Part shown: positions 47,630 to 55,486 of the stretch, piece after piece
Layout: the number at the start of each line of letters is the position of its first letter
How positions within the stretch are numbered: the stretch's first letter is position 1
Assembly (NCBI RefSeq): GCF_014651615.1
Contig: NZ_BMXF01000004.1
Coordinates: 248,001 to 312,000, forward strand
From: Persicitalea jodogahamensis
GTDB taxonomy: Bacteria; Bacteroidota; Bacteroidia; Cytophagales; Spirosomataceae
Direction of reading: 5' to 3'
DNA length: 64,000 bases
Position numbers and translations under genes: made by a program
The notes under the pieces: model-generated
The model's input: only the letters and a program-made list of their open reading frames with translations
What the model was told of the DNA's origin: nothing
The model's database searches: none

Positions 47630-48085
47630 TTAATCTTGGTTCTTAGGCTTACGACCCGGACGTTTTGTCTTAGGGGTAGGGGGATCCAACTTTAATTCAA
47701 AGGCAGTTGAACCGTCGTATTCAAAAGATTTGATATTGAAAGTGTATTTATTGTTTTGCACATCCAGGCCTCCCTTTTCTAAAATCACCCCCAGCGGGAA
47801 ATAGAAGTTGCGACCACTTTCCTCCATTTCAAATACGCCTTCGGTCTCACGGGGGGCAGGCACCAGAAACAGGGATTTTAGTTTTCGTTTGTTTTCAGGC
47901 ATTCCAATCATAAATGCCGAACTCTTAGGGTCAATACCGACTTCTTCGGCTGACTTCTGCGGAATAATTACTTTTCCGGTTGAGGTAATGTAGCCCGTAG
48001 TGTAAGACTTGGATGCTACTTCTGAATTTTTCTTAGGGGCGACGTTCTCTTCTGGAGAAAAGAAACGGATTTCTTTTGCTTTCAT
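47630..48085 (-). CDS. Hypothetical protein with AbrB-like segment and AT-hook-like tail
   Basis: 151 residues. Residues 30-52 (TGYITSTGKVIIPQ then AEEVGID) follow the pattern of the AbrB/MazE swapped-hairpin DNA-binding fold (G-K-V-x-I-P, then a helix ending in GI). The tail (about 140-149, KRPGRKPK) is a basic, Pro/Gly-containing AT-hook-like sequence. The middle is beta-rich with no catalytic motif. I infer a nucleoid or regulatory DNA-binding protein; the family is not one I know. It is divergent from cbpA. Confidence 0.7.
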   Translation of the reverse strand: MKAKEIRFFSPEENVAPKKNSEVASKSYTTGYITSTGKVIIPQKSAEEVGIDPKSSAFMIGMPENKRKLKSLFLVPAPRETEGVFEMEESGRNFYFPLGVILEKGGLDVQNNKYTFNIKSFEYDGSTAFELKLDPPTPKTKRPGRKPKNQD

Positions 48086-48378
48086 GCTGGGAAATATTTT
48101 GGTTTTATGTTTTGCAAATATTGCATTATTTTTTTTTATATATCAAAAAATCAAGTGAGAACCTAAGAGGCCTGGGTATTTAATTGTTGAATTAGCACCC
48201 ACATCAGCAATGAAATGAATGATATTTATCATGCTTTTCACACCGTGATTTTGTTTGAAAGATTAGTACATTTGGCAAGAAAAAATACCCATACCGATCG
48301 GTACATTTAGTTGGGTATGATGTTTATAACTCAAAAATGCGATATCAATTTTAGTTTTAAAACCCGGATAATATCATA
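48086..48378. other. Divergent intergenic region with inverted repeat
   Basis: About 290 bases between the AbrB-like gene and cbpA, AT-rich. It contains ATACCCA (48285-48291) and TGGGTAT (48312-48318) as inverted arms flanking a perfect ten-base palindrome ACCGATCGGT (48293-48302), a plausible operator or cruciform. No exact TAnnTTTG box found. Confidence 0.5.
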
Positions 48379-49302
48379 ATGGAGTATATCGATTATTATA
48401 AAGTGCTGGGCGTAAATAAAGACGCTACTGACGCTGAAATCAAGAAGGCCTACCGAAAGCTGGCTCGCAAGCATCACCCAGATATCAATCCTGATGATAA
48501 GAATGCTGAGAAAAAATTTCAACAAATAAACGAAGCAAATCAGGTATTGAGTGATCCTGAAAATCGCAAGAAGTACGATAAATACGGCAAAGACTGGAAG
48601 CATGCCGAGGAATTTGAAAAGGCGGGTCAGCAAAGGCAGTATAGCCGTTCGAGCCAGGGAGGAGGTTTTGAGGGAGGCGGCAATTTTTCAGGTGGCGATT
48701 TTTCGGACTTCTTCGAGTCCATGTTCGGAGGTGGAGCTTCTTCATTTGGTGGCGCATCATCGGGATCCTGGGGAGCGGGGACCAAATTTAAAGGGCAGGA
48801 TTACCAGGCAGAACTTCACCTTGAATTGCGCGACGTGTTTGAAACACATAAGCGTACAATCACAATAAATGGAAAGAATATTCGCCTCACCATCCCGGCA
48901 GGCGTTGCCGATGGTCAGGTCATAAAGATTAAGGGGTACGGGGGCGAAGGGACGAACGGAGGACCCAAAGGCGATTTATACATCACTTTTTCAATTGAGA
49001 ATCTGACCTCCTTCCAGCGCGATGGCGCAAACCTTTATGCCTCGGTCAGTATTGACCTCTACAAGGCCGTATTGGGTGGGGATCTGACAGTTGATACCTT
49101 CGATGGAAAAGTTAAACTCAACGTTCCACCCGGCACCCAAAATGGTACAAAAATTAAATTGAAGGGTAAGGGGTTTCCGATCTACAAAAAAGAGGGAGCA
49201 TTCGGCGATTTATACCTCACTTATCAGATAAGCATCCCCACCGAATTGACAGAGAAACAAAAAGAGTTATTTACTGAATTAGCTAAACTGAGCGCATCAT
49301 GA
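48379..49302 (+). CDS. cbpA: DnaJ-type co-chaperone CbpA
   Basis: 307 residues. J domain 1-70 with the essential His33-Pro34-Asp35, then a Gly/Phe-rich linker ([26 protein letters not shown]) and the DnaJ C-terminal substrate-binding domains (about 125-300). The zinc finger of DnaJ is absent, as in CbpA. Partner of DnaK; E. coli CbpA also binds curved DNA. The cbpM start overlaps its stop by ATGA. Confidence 0.94.
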   Translation: MEYIDYYKVLGVNKDATDAEIKKAYRKLARKHHPDINPDDKNAEKKFQQINEANQVLSDPENRKKYDKYGKDWKHAEEFEKAGQQRQYSRSSQGGGFEGGGNFSGGDFSDFFESMFGGGASSFGGASSGSWGAGTKFKGQDYQAELHLELRDVFETHKRTITINGKNIRLTIPAGVADGQVIKIKGYGGEGTNGGPKGDLYITFSIENLTSFQRDGANLYASVSIDLYKAVLGGDLTVDTFDGKVKLNVPPGTQNGTKIKLKGKGFPIYKKEGAFGDLYLTYQISIPTELTEKQKELFTELAKLSAS

Positions 49303-49604
49303 ATACCAACGACCTGGTTCCAGTGACTGTCCTTTGCATGCACTACAAGATTGAAATGTCCTTTTTTTACAGCCTTGAGGAGGTAGGGCTAATCAATCTT
49401 GAATCGATTGAGGAAACTAAATTCATCCCGTCTGAAAGCATTGGTGAAATTGAGAAAATTATTAGGCTGCAACAGGATCTAAACTTAAATCTTGAAGCTA
49501 TCGATGTAGTATTCAATCTTCTAAATAAAGTAAGCGTTCTGCAAGATGAACTGCAATCAGCTAGGAACAGGCTTCAGATCTATGAGCGAAATGAATATAT
49601 TTGA
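49299..49604 (+). CDS. cbpM: Chaperone modulator CbpM
   Basis: 101 residues, MerR-like helix-turn-helix region ([26 protein letters not shown]) followed by a coiled-coil helix ([35 protein letters not shown]). CbpM binds the J domain of CbpA and blocks it. Overlap of four bases with cbpA confirms the pair. Confidence 0.9.
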   Translation: MNTNDLVPVTVLCMHYKIEMSFFYSLEEVGLINLESIEETKFIPSESIGEIEKIIRLQQDLNLNLEAIDVVFNLLNKVSVLQDELQSARNRLQIYERNEYI

Positions 49605-49634
49605 GACTATAAGTCAAGGGTAAGTACGGCTTTA

Positions 49635-49673
49635 AAAAAACAGCCCACGCCAATATGGCGTGGGCTGTTTTTT
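49635..49673. terminator. Bidirectional terminator after cbpM
   Basis: 18-bp perfect stem (49635-49652 with 49656-49673) around a three-base loop, with A and T runs as stem ends. Serves cbpAM and the convergent small lipoprotein gene. Confidence 0.9.
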
Positions 49674-49686
49674 AGTTTTGAGATTT

Positions 49687-49893
49687 TCAGTTGGCTAACC
49701 CAACTGGCTCTGAGCCACAAATGCCCATCGTTGCGCCAATCTTAACGTATCGCTTTGCGATTTTGGGACTAACCATCTGCGTGACACCATAATAGCAAAT
49801 AGGTACCACTTCATCTTCCGGAGTGCAATGAGTACTTGAAAAGCCGATTGCCAGAATCGCCAGGTAGACAGATACTCGTCTAAGTTTTTGCAT
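49687..49893 (-). CDS. Small lipoprotein, unknown function
   Basis: 68 residues. Signal MQKLRRVSVYLAILAIGFSSTHC with a lipobox-like cysteine at position 23 (STHC is not canonical). Mature part of 45 residues has two further cysteines and no recognised domain. It follows the SulP gene on the same strand with 67 bases between. Confidence 0.65.
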   Translation of the reverse strand: MQKLRRVSVYLAILAIGFSSTHCTPEDEVVPICYYGVTQMVSPKIAKRYVKIGATMGICGSEPVGLAN

Positions 49894-49960
49894 TATAAAT
49901 AAGGTTTGGGTGTGATGGGAAAGGTCAGGAAGTAAAAGTAAATAATCTCCTGAAACAATA

Positions 49961-51535
49961 TCAATGACCCATCACGGATACTCCTTTAATTCCTACTGTC
50001 TTTACAGTGATATTCCTGGTAGGTGCCGTATGGTTCTTGAAGTCCTCAATGATTTCCAATACATCGTAATCAATGTTGAGCGACTTGGTACCGTCAATAA
50101 TAACCGTACAATCACGCGGCAACATGCTCAGGGTGTGGTTGATACTTCCCTTATTCAGGAAAGTTACCTCCTGAGAGAGTTGCAGAGTTATGACCTCACC
50201 TTCTTTATGCTCCTCCTTCTTATAATGGTAGGAATGCTTGTAATTCTTTCTCAGGATAAAGTAGATCGCAACTACCATTCCTATGGCAATCCCTTTAAGG
50301 AGGTCAGTCACCAAAATGGCTGCTATCGTGACAACGAACGGGATGAATTGATCCCAGCCCAGCTCGTACATCTTTTTATAGAGCGACACTTTCGATAATT
50401 TGTATCCCACCAGAAGAAGAATAGCTGCAAGCGCCGCCAGGGGGATCATATTGAGAAAATAAGGAATGAAAATGGCCGACACCAGCAGCAAAGTACCATG
50501 AATGATAGTAGCCATCTTGGTTTTGCCGCCTGAGTCGATGTTGGCCGAGCTACGAATGATAACCTGCGTGACCGGTAACCCCCCAATCAAACCTGATACG
50601 ATGTTACCCACACCCTGTGCCTTCAACTCCCGATTGGTGGGAGTGCTCCGCTTGTAAGGGTCCAGCTTATCCGTTGCTTCCACCGAAAGCAATGTCTCAA
50701 GGCTGGCCACAATTGCGAGCGTAAATGCCACGGTGTATATGTCAGGATTTGAGATCATAGAAAAATCGGGCATACTGAAAAAACTGATGAACTCTTGCGC
50801 TGTATTGGCCACGGGAAGTTTCACCAGGTGATCGCCAGCCATGGCCCATTCAGGCTTTACTGCCGCAAACGTCATGTTAATGATTGTGCCCAGAATTACC
50901 ACAAACAACGCTCCTGGTAAAAAACGGAAGAGCTGTATTTTCTTCATGAAGGGCCTCTCAAAGAGGATGAGCACAGCTATGGAAATGAGCGAGATGATTA
51001 TAGCCCCTGTACTACTGTAACGAACTGAATAATATAATTCGCTGAACGTGTTGTGTCCGTCGGGTTGGGTAAAAGACTCGTCACCGAAGAAATCCTTGTC
51101 ATAGCCAAATGCGTGAGGAATTTCTTTCAGAATAAGTGTAATACCAATGGCAGCAAGCATGCCTTTAATTACGGAAGACGGGAAATAGTACCCAATGATT
51201 CCCGCATTAAGGAAGCCCGCAATCAGTTGAATGATCCCACACAGCACAACGGCCAGCAATAAGGCTTCAAAGCTTCCCAGGGTGTCGAGAGCACCTAAAA
51301 TAATAACCACAAGGCCTGCCGCGGGACCTGCGACTCCAAGCGCAGAGCCACTCAGGGCCCCAACGACGATACCACCCACCATTCCGGCTATGATACCGGA
51401 AAAAAGGCGGTTGGGGTCGCCTGTTGAGGCAAGCGCCACACCCAGACACAATGGTAGCGCCACAAGGTAGACAACCAGGCCCGCCGGAAAGTCGGATTTT
51501 AAATGGGCAAATATATTCTTTTTATCAACTGCCAT
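49961..51535 (-). CDS. SulP family anion (probable bicarbonate) transporter
   Basis: 524 residues with about 11-12 membrane helices. SulP motifs include LVVYLVALPLCLGVALASTG near the start and VASLETLLSVEATDKLDPYKRSTPTNRELKAQGVGNIVSGLIGGLP. C-terminal STAS-like segment (VTFLNKGSINHTLSMLPRDCTVIIDGTKSLNIDYDVLEIIEDF) is short. The direct neighbour of a beta-carbonic anhydrase gene suggests bicarbonate as substrate, as in BicA-type systems; sulfate remains possible. Confidence 0.92.
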   Translation of the reverse strand: MAVDKKNIFAHLKSDFPAGLVVYLVALPLCLGVALASTGDPNRLFSGIIAGMVGGIVVGALSGSALGVAGPAAGLVVIILGALDTLGSFEALLLAVVLCGIIQLIAGFLNAGIIGYYFPSSVIKGMLAAIGITLILKEIPHAFGYDKDFFGDESFTQPDGHNTFSELYYSVRYSSTGAIIISLISIAVLILFERPFMKKIQLFRFLPGALFVVILGTIINMTFAAVKPEWAMAGDHLVKLPVANTAQEFISFFSMPDFSMISNPDIYTVAFTLAIVASLETLLSVEATDKLDPYKRSTPTNRELKAQGVGNIVSGLIGGLPVTQVIIRSSANIDSGGKTKMATIIHGTLLLVSAIFIPYFLNMIPLAALAAILLLVGYKLSKVSLYKKMYELGWDQFIPFVVTIAAILVTDLLKGIAIGMVVAIYFILRKNYKHSYHYKKEEHKEGEVITLQLSQEVTFLNKGSINHTLSMLPRDCTVIIDGTKSLNIDYDVLEIIEDFKNHTAPTRNITVKTVGIKGVSVMGH

Positions 51536-51583
51536 ATTCTATGTTAATTATTTCAAGAATTTTAGTGGGTAACCCTGAATGGG

Positions 51584-52231
51584 TTACCCTTTTTTATTAG
51601 GAGCCAGCGCATAGAACTCCTCCATGTCTTTGGTGCTGTCAGTCATCACATTAAGGTCTTTCAATAAACCGTTTGCGATGTCGTAAACCAATCCATGAAT
51701 TTCCAGGAATCGATCCTGCGCCCATGCCATCTGAACGATAGACGTTTTCGCCAGATCCAGAACCTGTTCCTGAACGTTCAACTCTACCATCCGGTCGCTG
51801 CGCTTTGACATATCCTCGATGGCATCCAGCTCGTCCTTGTGCAAGCGATAAACGTCTTTGATGTGTCGCAACCAGTTGTCAATCAGTCCCACTGACTTGT
51901 TTCCCATGGCAGCGTTTACCCCGCCACAGCCGTAGTGACCGCACACAATGATGTGTTTGACTTCAAGTACGTTGACCGCATAATCCAAAACACTCAGCAT
52001 GCTTATGTCGGTATGCACGACCATGTTGGCAATGTTGCGGTGAACAAAAACATCCCCGGGCCGCATACCGGTTATCTGGTTGGCTGGTACCCGGCTGTCG
52101 GAGCAACCAATCCATAAAAACTGAGGGGTTTGGCCTTGCGCAAGTGTGCTGAAGAATGTGGAATCTTCCTGATTCATATCAGCGACCCATTTGCGGTTGT
52201 TATCGAATAATTCGGAATACGACTTAGGCAT
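51584..52231 (-). CDS. can: Beta-class carbonic anhydrase
   Basis: Interconverts CO2 and bicarbonate. 215 residues. Zinc ligands Cys43 and Asp45 (CSDSRVP), His99 and Cys102 (HYGCGGV), close to the E. coli Can numbering. No signal peptide, so cytoplasmic. It lies 48 bases upstream of the SulP gene on the same strand, so they likely work together to keep intracellular bicarbonate. Confidence 0.96.
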   Translation of the reverse strand: MPKSYSELFDNNRKWVADMNQEDSTFFSTLAQGQTPQFLWIGCSDSRVPANQITGMRPGDVFVHRNIANMVVHTDISMLSVLDYAVNVLEVKHIIVCGHYGCGGVNAAMGNKSVGLIDNWLRHIKDVYRLHKDELDAIEDMSKRSDRMVELNVQEQVLDLAKTSIVQMAWAQDRFLEIHGLVYDIANGLLKDLNVMTDSTKDMEEFYALAPNKKG

Positions 52232-52447
52232 AGTAATTTCTTTTAAGAATTTAGTGAAAAGTTAACGGATGTAATAAAATTATGTACCTCCCTTATTTCA
52301 TTGAAAAAGGCAAGTACTCTACTGTAAATAGAAGGTAATCAAGGTATTGAGTCGTGGGGGTGCACGAAAGCCATGGTCATTTTATTTAAACAACTACTGG
52401 CTCATTCCTAAAAACAGGATACAAAAAGTGCGTGAAGGGGAAGCGAC

Positions 52448-52738
52448 TCAATAAGAAAGAAAATCCGGCGGAGGAGAAAAACTGTCCAGAGCGATTTTCT
52501 TAATGGCAAACAAAGTGTAGGCAAATCGTGCCTTACTTGACAAGGGGGAGTTCAAAACCGTTCTCCCGGATAAGAGAACGGTGAAAAGGGACATGGTAAC
52601 TTTCGATTCATCAGTATCGACAGGCTCGCAATCGTGCCACTGAATCGTTTCATTTTCCTGCACAAACTTTTTGCCATTGACAATAGTGCCAATGAGACAA
52701 ATGCTGCAAAGGAATATGAAAAGTCCTGCTTTCATCAA
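52448..52738 (-). CDS. Small secreted hypothetical protein
   Basis: 96 residues starting MMKAGLFIFLCSICLIGTIVNGK, a plausible signal peptide. The mature part resembles no family I know. A perfect inverted repeat inside the frame (52555-52563 with 52572-52580, GTTCTC core) encodes TVLLSGRTVL and could instead be a terminator-like element, so this may not be a gene. A reasonable but unproven call. Confidence 0.45.
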   Translation of the reverse strand: MMKAGLFIFLCSICLIGTIVNGKKFVQENETIQWHDCEPVDTDESKVTMSLFTVLLSGRTVLNSPLSSKARFAYTLFAIKKIALDSFSPPPDFLSY

Positions 52739-52790
52739 AGGTTTTGTGGAGTAGAAGACCTGCTAACACGAAAAGTGCAAAAAACGTTGC

Positions 52791-52904
52791 TTAGTTTGAC
52801 CGCTTGTAGCGATCATAATCTTTCTCGTGTCTTTCCAACCAACGTCCCACAATAAACGAAGCACCTAATAAAAGGGTATAAAACACGAGGGCAACAATAT
52901 TCAT
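52791..52904 (-). CDS. Short membrane protein, 37 residues
   Basis: MNIVALVFYTLLLGASFIVGRW followed by the charged tail LERHEKDYDRYKRSN: one hydrophobic helix and a basic end, typical of small membrane proteins. I place the start at the ATG at 52904 (52910 is the alternative) because a TAnnTTTG box lies 42 bases upstream, past the longer in-frame start that overlaps hisB. Function unknown. Confidence 0.55.
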   Translation of the reverse strand: MNIVALVFYTLLLGASFIVGRWLERHEKDYDRYKRSN

Positions 52905-52945
52905 GAACATAATAAGCGCGATTTTTTGAAAACATTCATTTTCTG

Positions 52946-52953
52946 CAAAAATA
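52946..52953 (-). promoter_or_regulatory. -7 box TATTTTTG for the short membrane protein gene
   Basis: Exact TAnnTTTG match on the minus strand between hisB and the 37-residue frame, 42 bases before the ATG. Confidence 0.45.
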
Positions 52954-52992
52954 CGTACAGAATTCAAGGATGGCGAATCTTTGACAAAATAA

Positions 52993-54129
52993 TTATAGCA
53001 CACCCTTAGTTGAGGGCATGCTGTCCATTGCCTTGTGATCTCGCGCCACTGCCATTTTTATCGCTTTGGCAAATGCCTTGAAAATGGCCTCGATCTTATG
53101 ATGTTCGTTTTGGCCTTCAACCTTAATGTTCAAATTACAGAGGGAAGTATCGGAAAAAGACTTAAAGAAATGATGAAACATTTCAGTGGGCATTTCCCCG
53201 ATTCGCTCCCGGCGAAAATCAGCCTCCCATACAAGCCACGGGCGGCCAGAAAAGTCGATGGCTACCTGGGCAAGCGCCTCGTCCATCGGAAGCAGGAAAC
53301 CATACCGGTTGGTGCCGCGCTTGTCGCCCAGGGCTATCCGGTACGCTTCACCCAGCGCCAGAGCAGTGTCCTCAATAGTGTGGTGTTCGTCTATGTGTAA
53401 ATCGCCTTTGACCGTGATTTCAAGGTCTGATCCCGAATGCTTGGCGAGTTGGTCGAGCATATGATCGTAAAAACCAAGACCTGTATGGATTGCAGAGTTG
53501 CCGCTGCCGTCAAGATTCAGGGTAATGGAAATTTCAGTCTCCTTCGTATTCCGTTGGACTGTAGCAATGCGATCTGGTAGTTTTATTTTTTCAAATAGTG
53601 CGTCCCAATCATCGCTGACGAGTGTAATGGCCGATTTCATTTCTGACGATATACCTTCGCCGGGAAGTTCCTGAGCAAAAAGTACCGCTTTTGCGCCCAG
53701 ATTTACGGCCAATTGAACGTCTGTGAGCCGGTCGCCGATCACAAAGCTGTTTGCAAGGTCATACCCGCCATTAAGATATTCGGTAAGCAGACCGGTACCT
53801 GGTTTTCGGGTAGGCGCGTTTTCAGATGGAAAGGTTTTGTCAATGAGCACATCGGCGAAAAAAACATTTTCGCCTTTCAATGTATTCATCATTCTATTAT
53901 GAGCTGGCCAGAATGTAGCCTCCGGAAAAGAACTGGTACCTAATCCATCCTGATTAGTGACCATGACAAGTTCGAAATCGGTTTCTTCGGCCAGTCGGCG
54001 AAGATTGGAGATAGCCTTTGGCAAAAATTCCAGTTTTTCCAGAGAATCGACTTGTTGATCGGAAATAGGTTCGACGATGATCGTACCATCGCGGTCGATA
54101 AAAAGGGCTTTTTTCAATGAAGCGGACAT
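52993..54129 (-). CDS. hisB: Bifunctional histidinol-phosphatase/imidazoleglycerol-phosphate dehydratase
   Basis: 378 residues from the ATG at 54129 ([16 protein letters not shown]). N-terminal HAD phosphatase (about 1-165: [16 protein letters not shown]) and C-terminal IGPD domain (about 185-378: [74 protein letters not shown]). Catalyses the sixth and eighth steps of histidine synthesis. No other his gene is in the window. Confidence 0.96.
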   Translation of the reverse strand: MSASLKKALFIDRDGTIIVEPISDQQVDSLEKLEFLPKAISNLRRLAEETDFELVMVTNQDGLGTSSFPEATFWPAHNRMMNTLKGENVFFADVLIDKTFPSENAPTRKPGTGLLTEYLNGGYDLANSFVIGDRLTDVQLAVNLGAKAVLFAQELPGEGISSEMKSAITLVSDDWDALFEKIKLPDRIATVQRNTKETEISITLNLDGSGNSAIHTGLGFYDHMLDQLAKHSGSDLEITVKGDLHIDEHHTIEDTALALGEAYRIALGDKRGTNRYGFLLPMDEALAQVAIDFSGRPWLVWEADFRRERIGEMPTEMFHHFFKSFSDTSLCNLNIKVEGQNEHHKIEAIFKAFAKAIKMAVARDHKAMDSMPSTKGVL

Positions 54130-54261
54130 AAATGTAAATTGAAAATCTAAAATACAAAGTAAAGCAGAAACCCTCATTTAACAGGTATCCGTACTACCTT
54201 ATCCGCTTGGATTTGATCTATTCAATGCGTGGCCTCTATTAAAACATCTTAATTTTCTCAC

Positions 54262-55387
54262 ATGCCCAATTCCAACGTTGCCCCCGGTGCCCCGGTATTC
54301 CTGCCCGCTGGACATCCAGTGCCAAGTATGGGATTGGATCGTCCATTGATGCGGCCTCCGAAGTCTGTTTCAAGCTCAGCCATGGCATTGTCATTGAAGT
54401 GTACTTTCCACGCGAAAACTCGGCCTGCATCCGGGATATGGGGCTGATTATAACCGTTGGAAAAGATTTTTTTTCAGAAGCGAAACGCCACACCGGCATA
54501 ACGTTAATATGGTTAAAGATGGCGTTCCGGCTTACATTTTGACCAATTACTTGTCAGGAAGGCCGCTATTCGATTACTAAGCACATCGTGAGCGACCCCT
54601 TGCGCGATACTCTATTGCAGCAAGTGAAGTTTTCTCATTAGAAAAAAAAGGTCTGACTACCATCCGTATGTATTCCTTGCCACACACCTTGGCAACCGTG
54701 GCTCGGGAAACTACGCATGGCTCGGCGACTACAAAGGTACCCTTAATATGCCCAGCGGGACAGCCTGTGTCTGGCGCTCGCTTGCTCGGTGGATTGGAAA
54801 AAACGTTCGGCAGGGTACTTGGGCAAATCGGATGGCTGGTAGGACCTGCAGCGCCATAAACTTCTGACATCAGAATAGGCAACTACCCCAAATGGCAACG
54901 TAGCGCTTACTGCCGAAATTGACTTGACGAATGCTGAGGAGGGTAATACTTTGGTATAGGGTTTTGGAAGAAATCCTACCGAGGCCGGTCACCGCGCTTA
55001 CGCCAGCACGACAGATGGTTTGGAGGTAGTTCAGAAACGGTACGTGAAGGAATGGCATGATTAGCAGCAATCGCTTGTTTATCTCGACTTTTCGGAAGAA
55101 AAGGTTGGGGAATTGTTTCGCATCGGTGCGGCTGTTTTAAGAATACACGAGTCAAAGCGGTTTCCCGGGTCCATGACGTGAAGCTGTGCTGGTTTTAAAG
55201 GATAAGCATGTTTTCGACATGTTGATTCCTGCCTATTACAGATACGTCAGAAAAAAAACGGTATCCAGGCTGGTGGCCTGGCGTTTTGACCAATCCATAA
55301 AATGAAAAAGGTAAGGTTGACTTCACTTTCTTGTGGATGGAATCGAAGAACTGGGAAGGAAAAGATTCTACTGTGGAGGTAGTTTAG
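54262..55387 (+). pseudogene. GH15 glucoamylase-type pseudogene, frameshifted and internally deleted
   Basis: Remains of a glucan 1,4-alpha-glucosidase of the GH15 type. Reading across frames gives an ordered match to the family: APGAP (54280s), then IPARWTSSAK (frame shift at about 54297), LSHGIVIEVYFPRENSACIRD, DFFSEAKRHTG, LKDGVPAYILTN (shift at 54518), CQEGRYSITKHIVSDPLRD (shift at 54552), HLGNRGSGNYAWLGDYKG (shift at 54685), GNVALTAEIDLTNAEEGN, GFGRNPTEAGHRAYAS, LFRIGAAVLRIHESKRFPG (ends 55172). Right after it the sequence jumps to LKDKHVFDM and VAWRFDQ and ends WEGKD with a stop at 55385-55387. About 400 residues of catalytic barrel are missing, and in-frame TAG codons replace Gln and Trp positions. 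Not functional. Confidence 0.85.
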
Positions 55388-55486
55388 CGGCAGCATCGTG
55401 TATGAATTGAAGTACGATACATGTCTGTCGCATTTGATTACATTGTGGAAAATACATCAGTTTGTCGTCCTGGCCCAGATTCGCTG

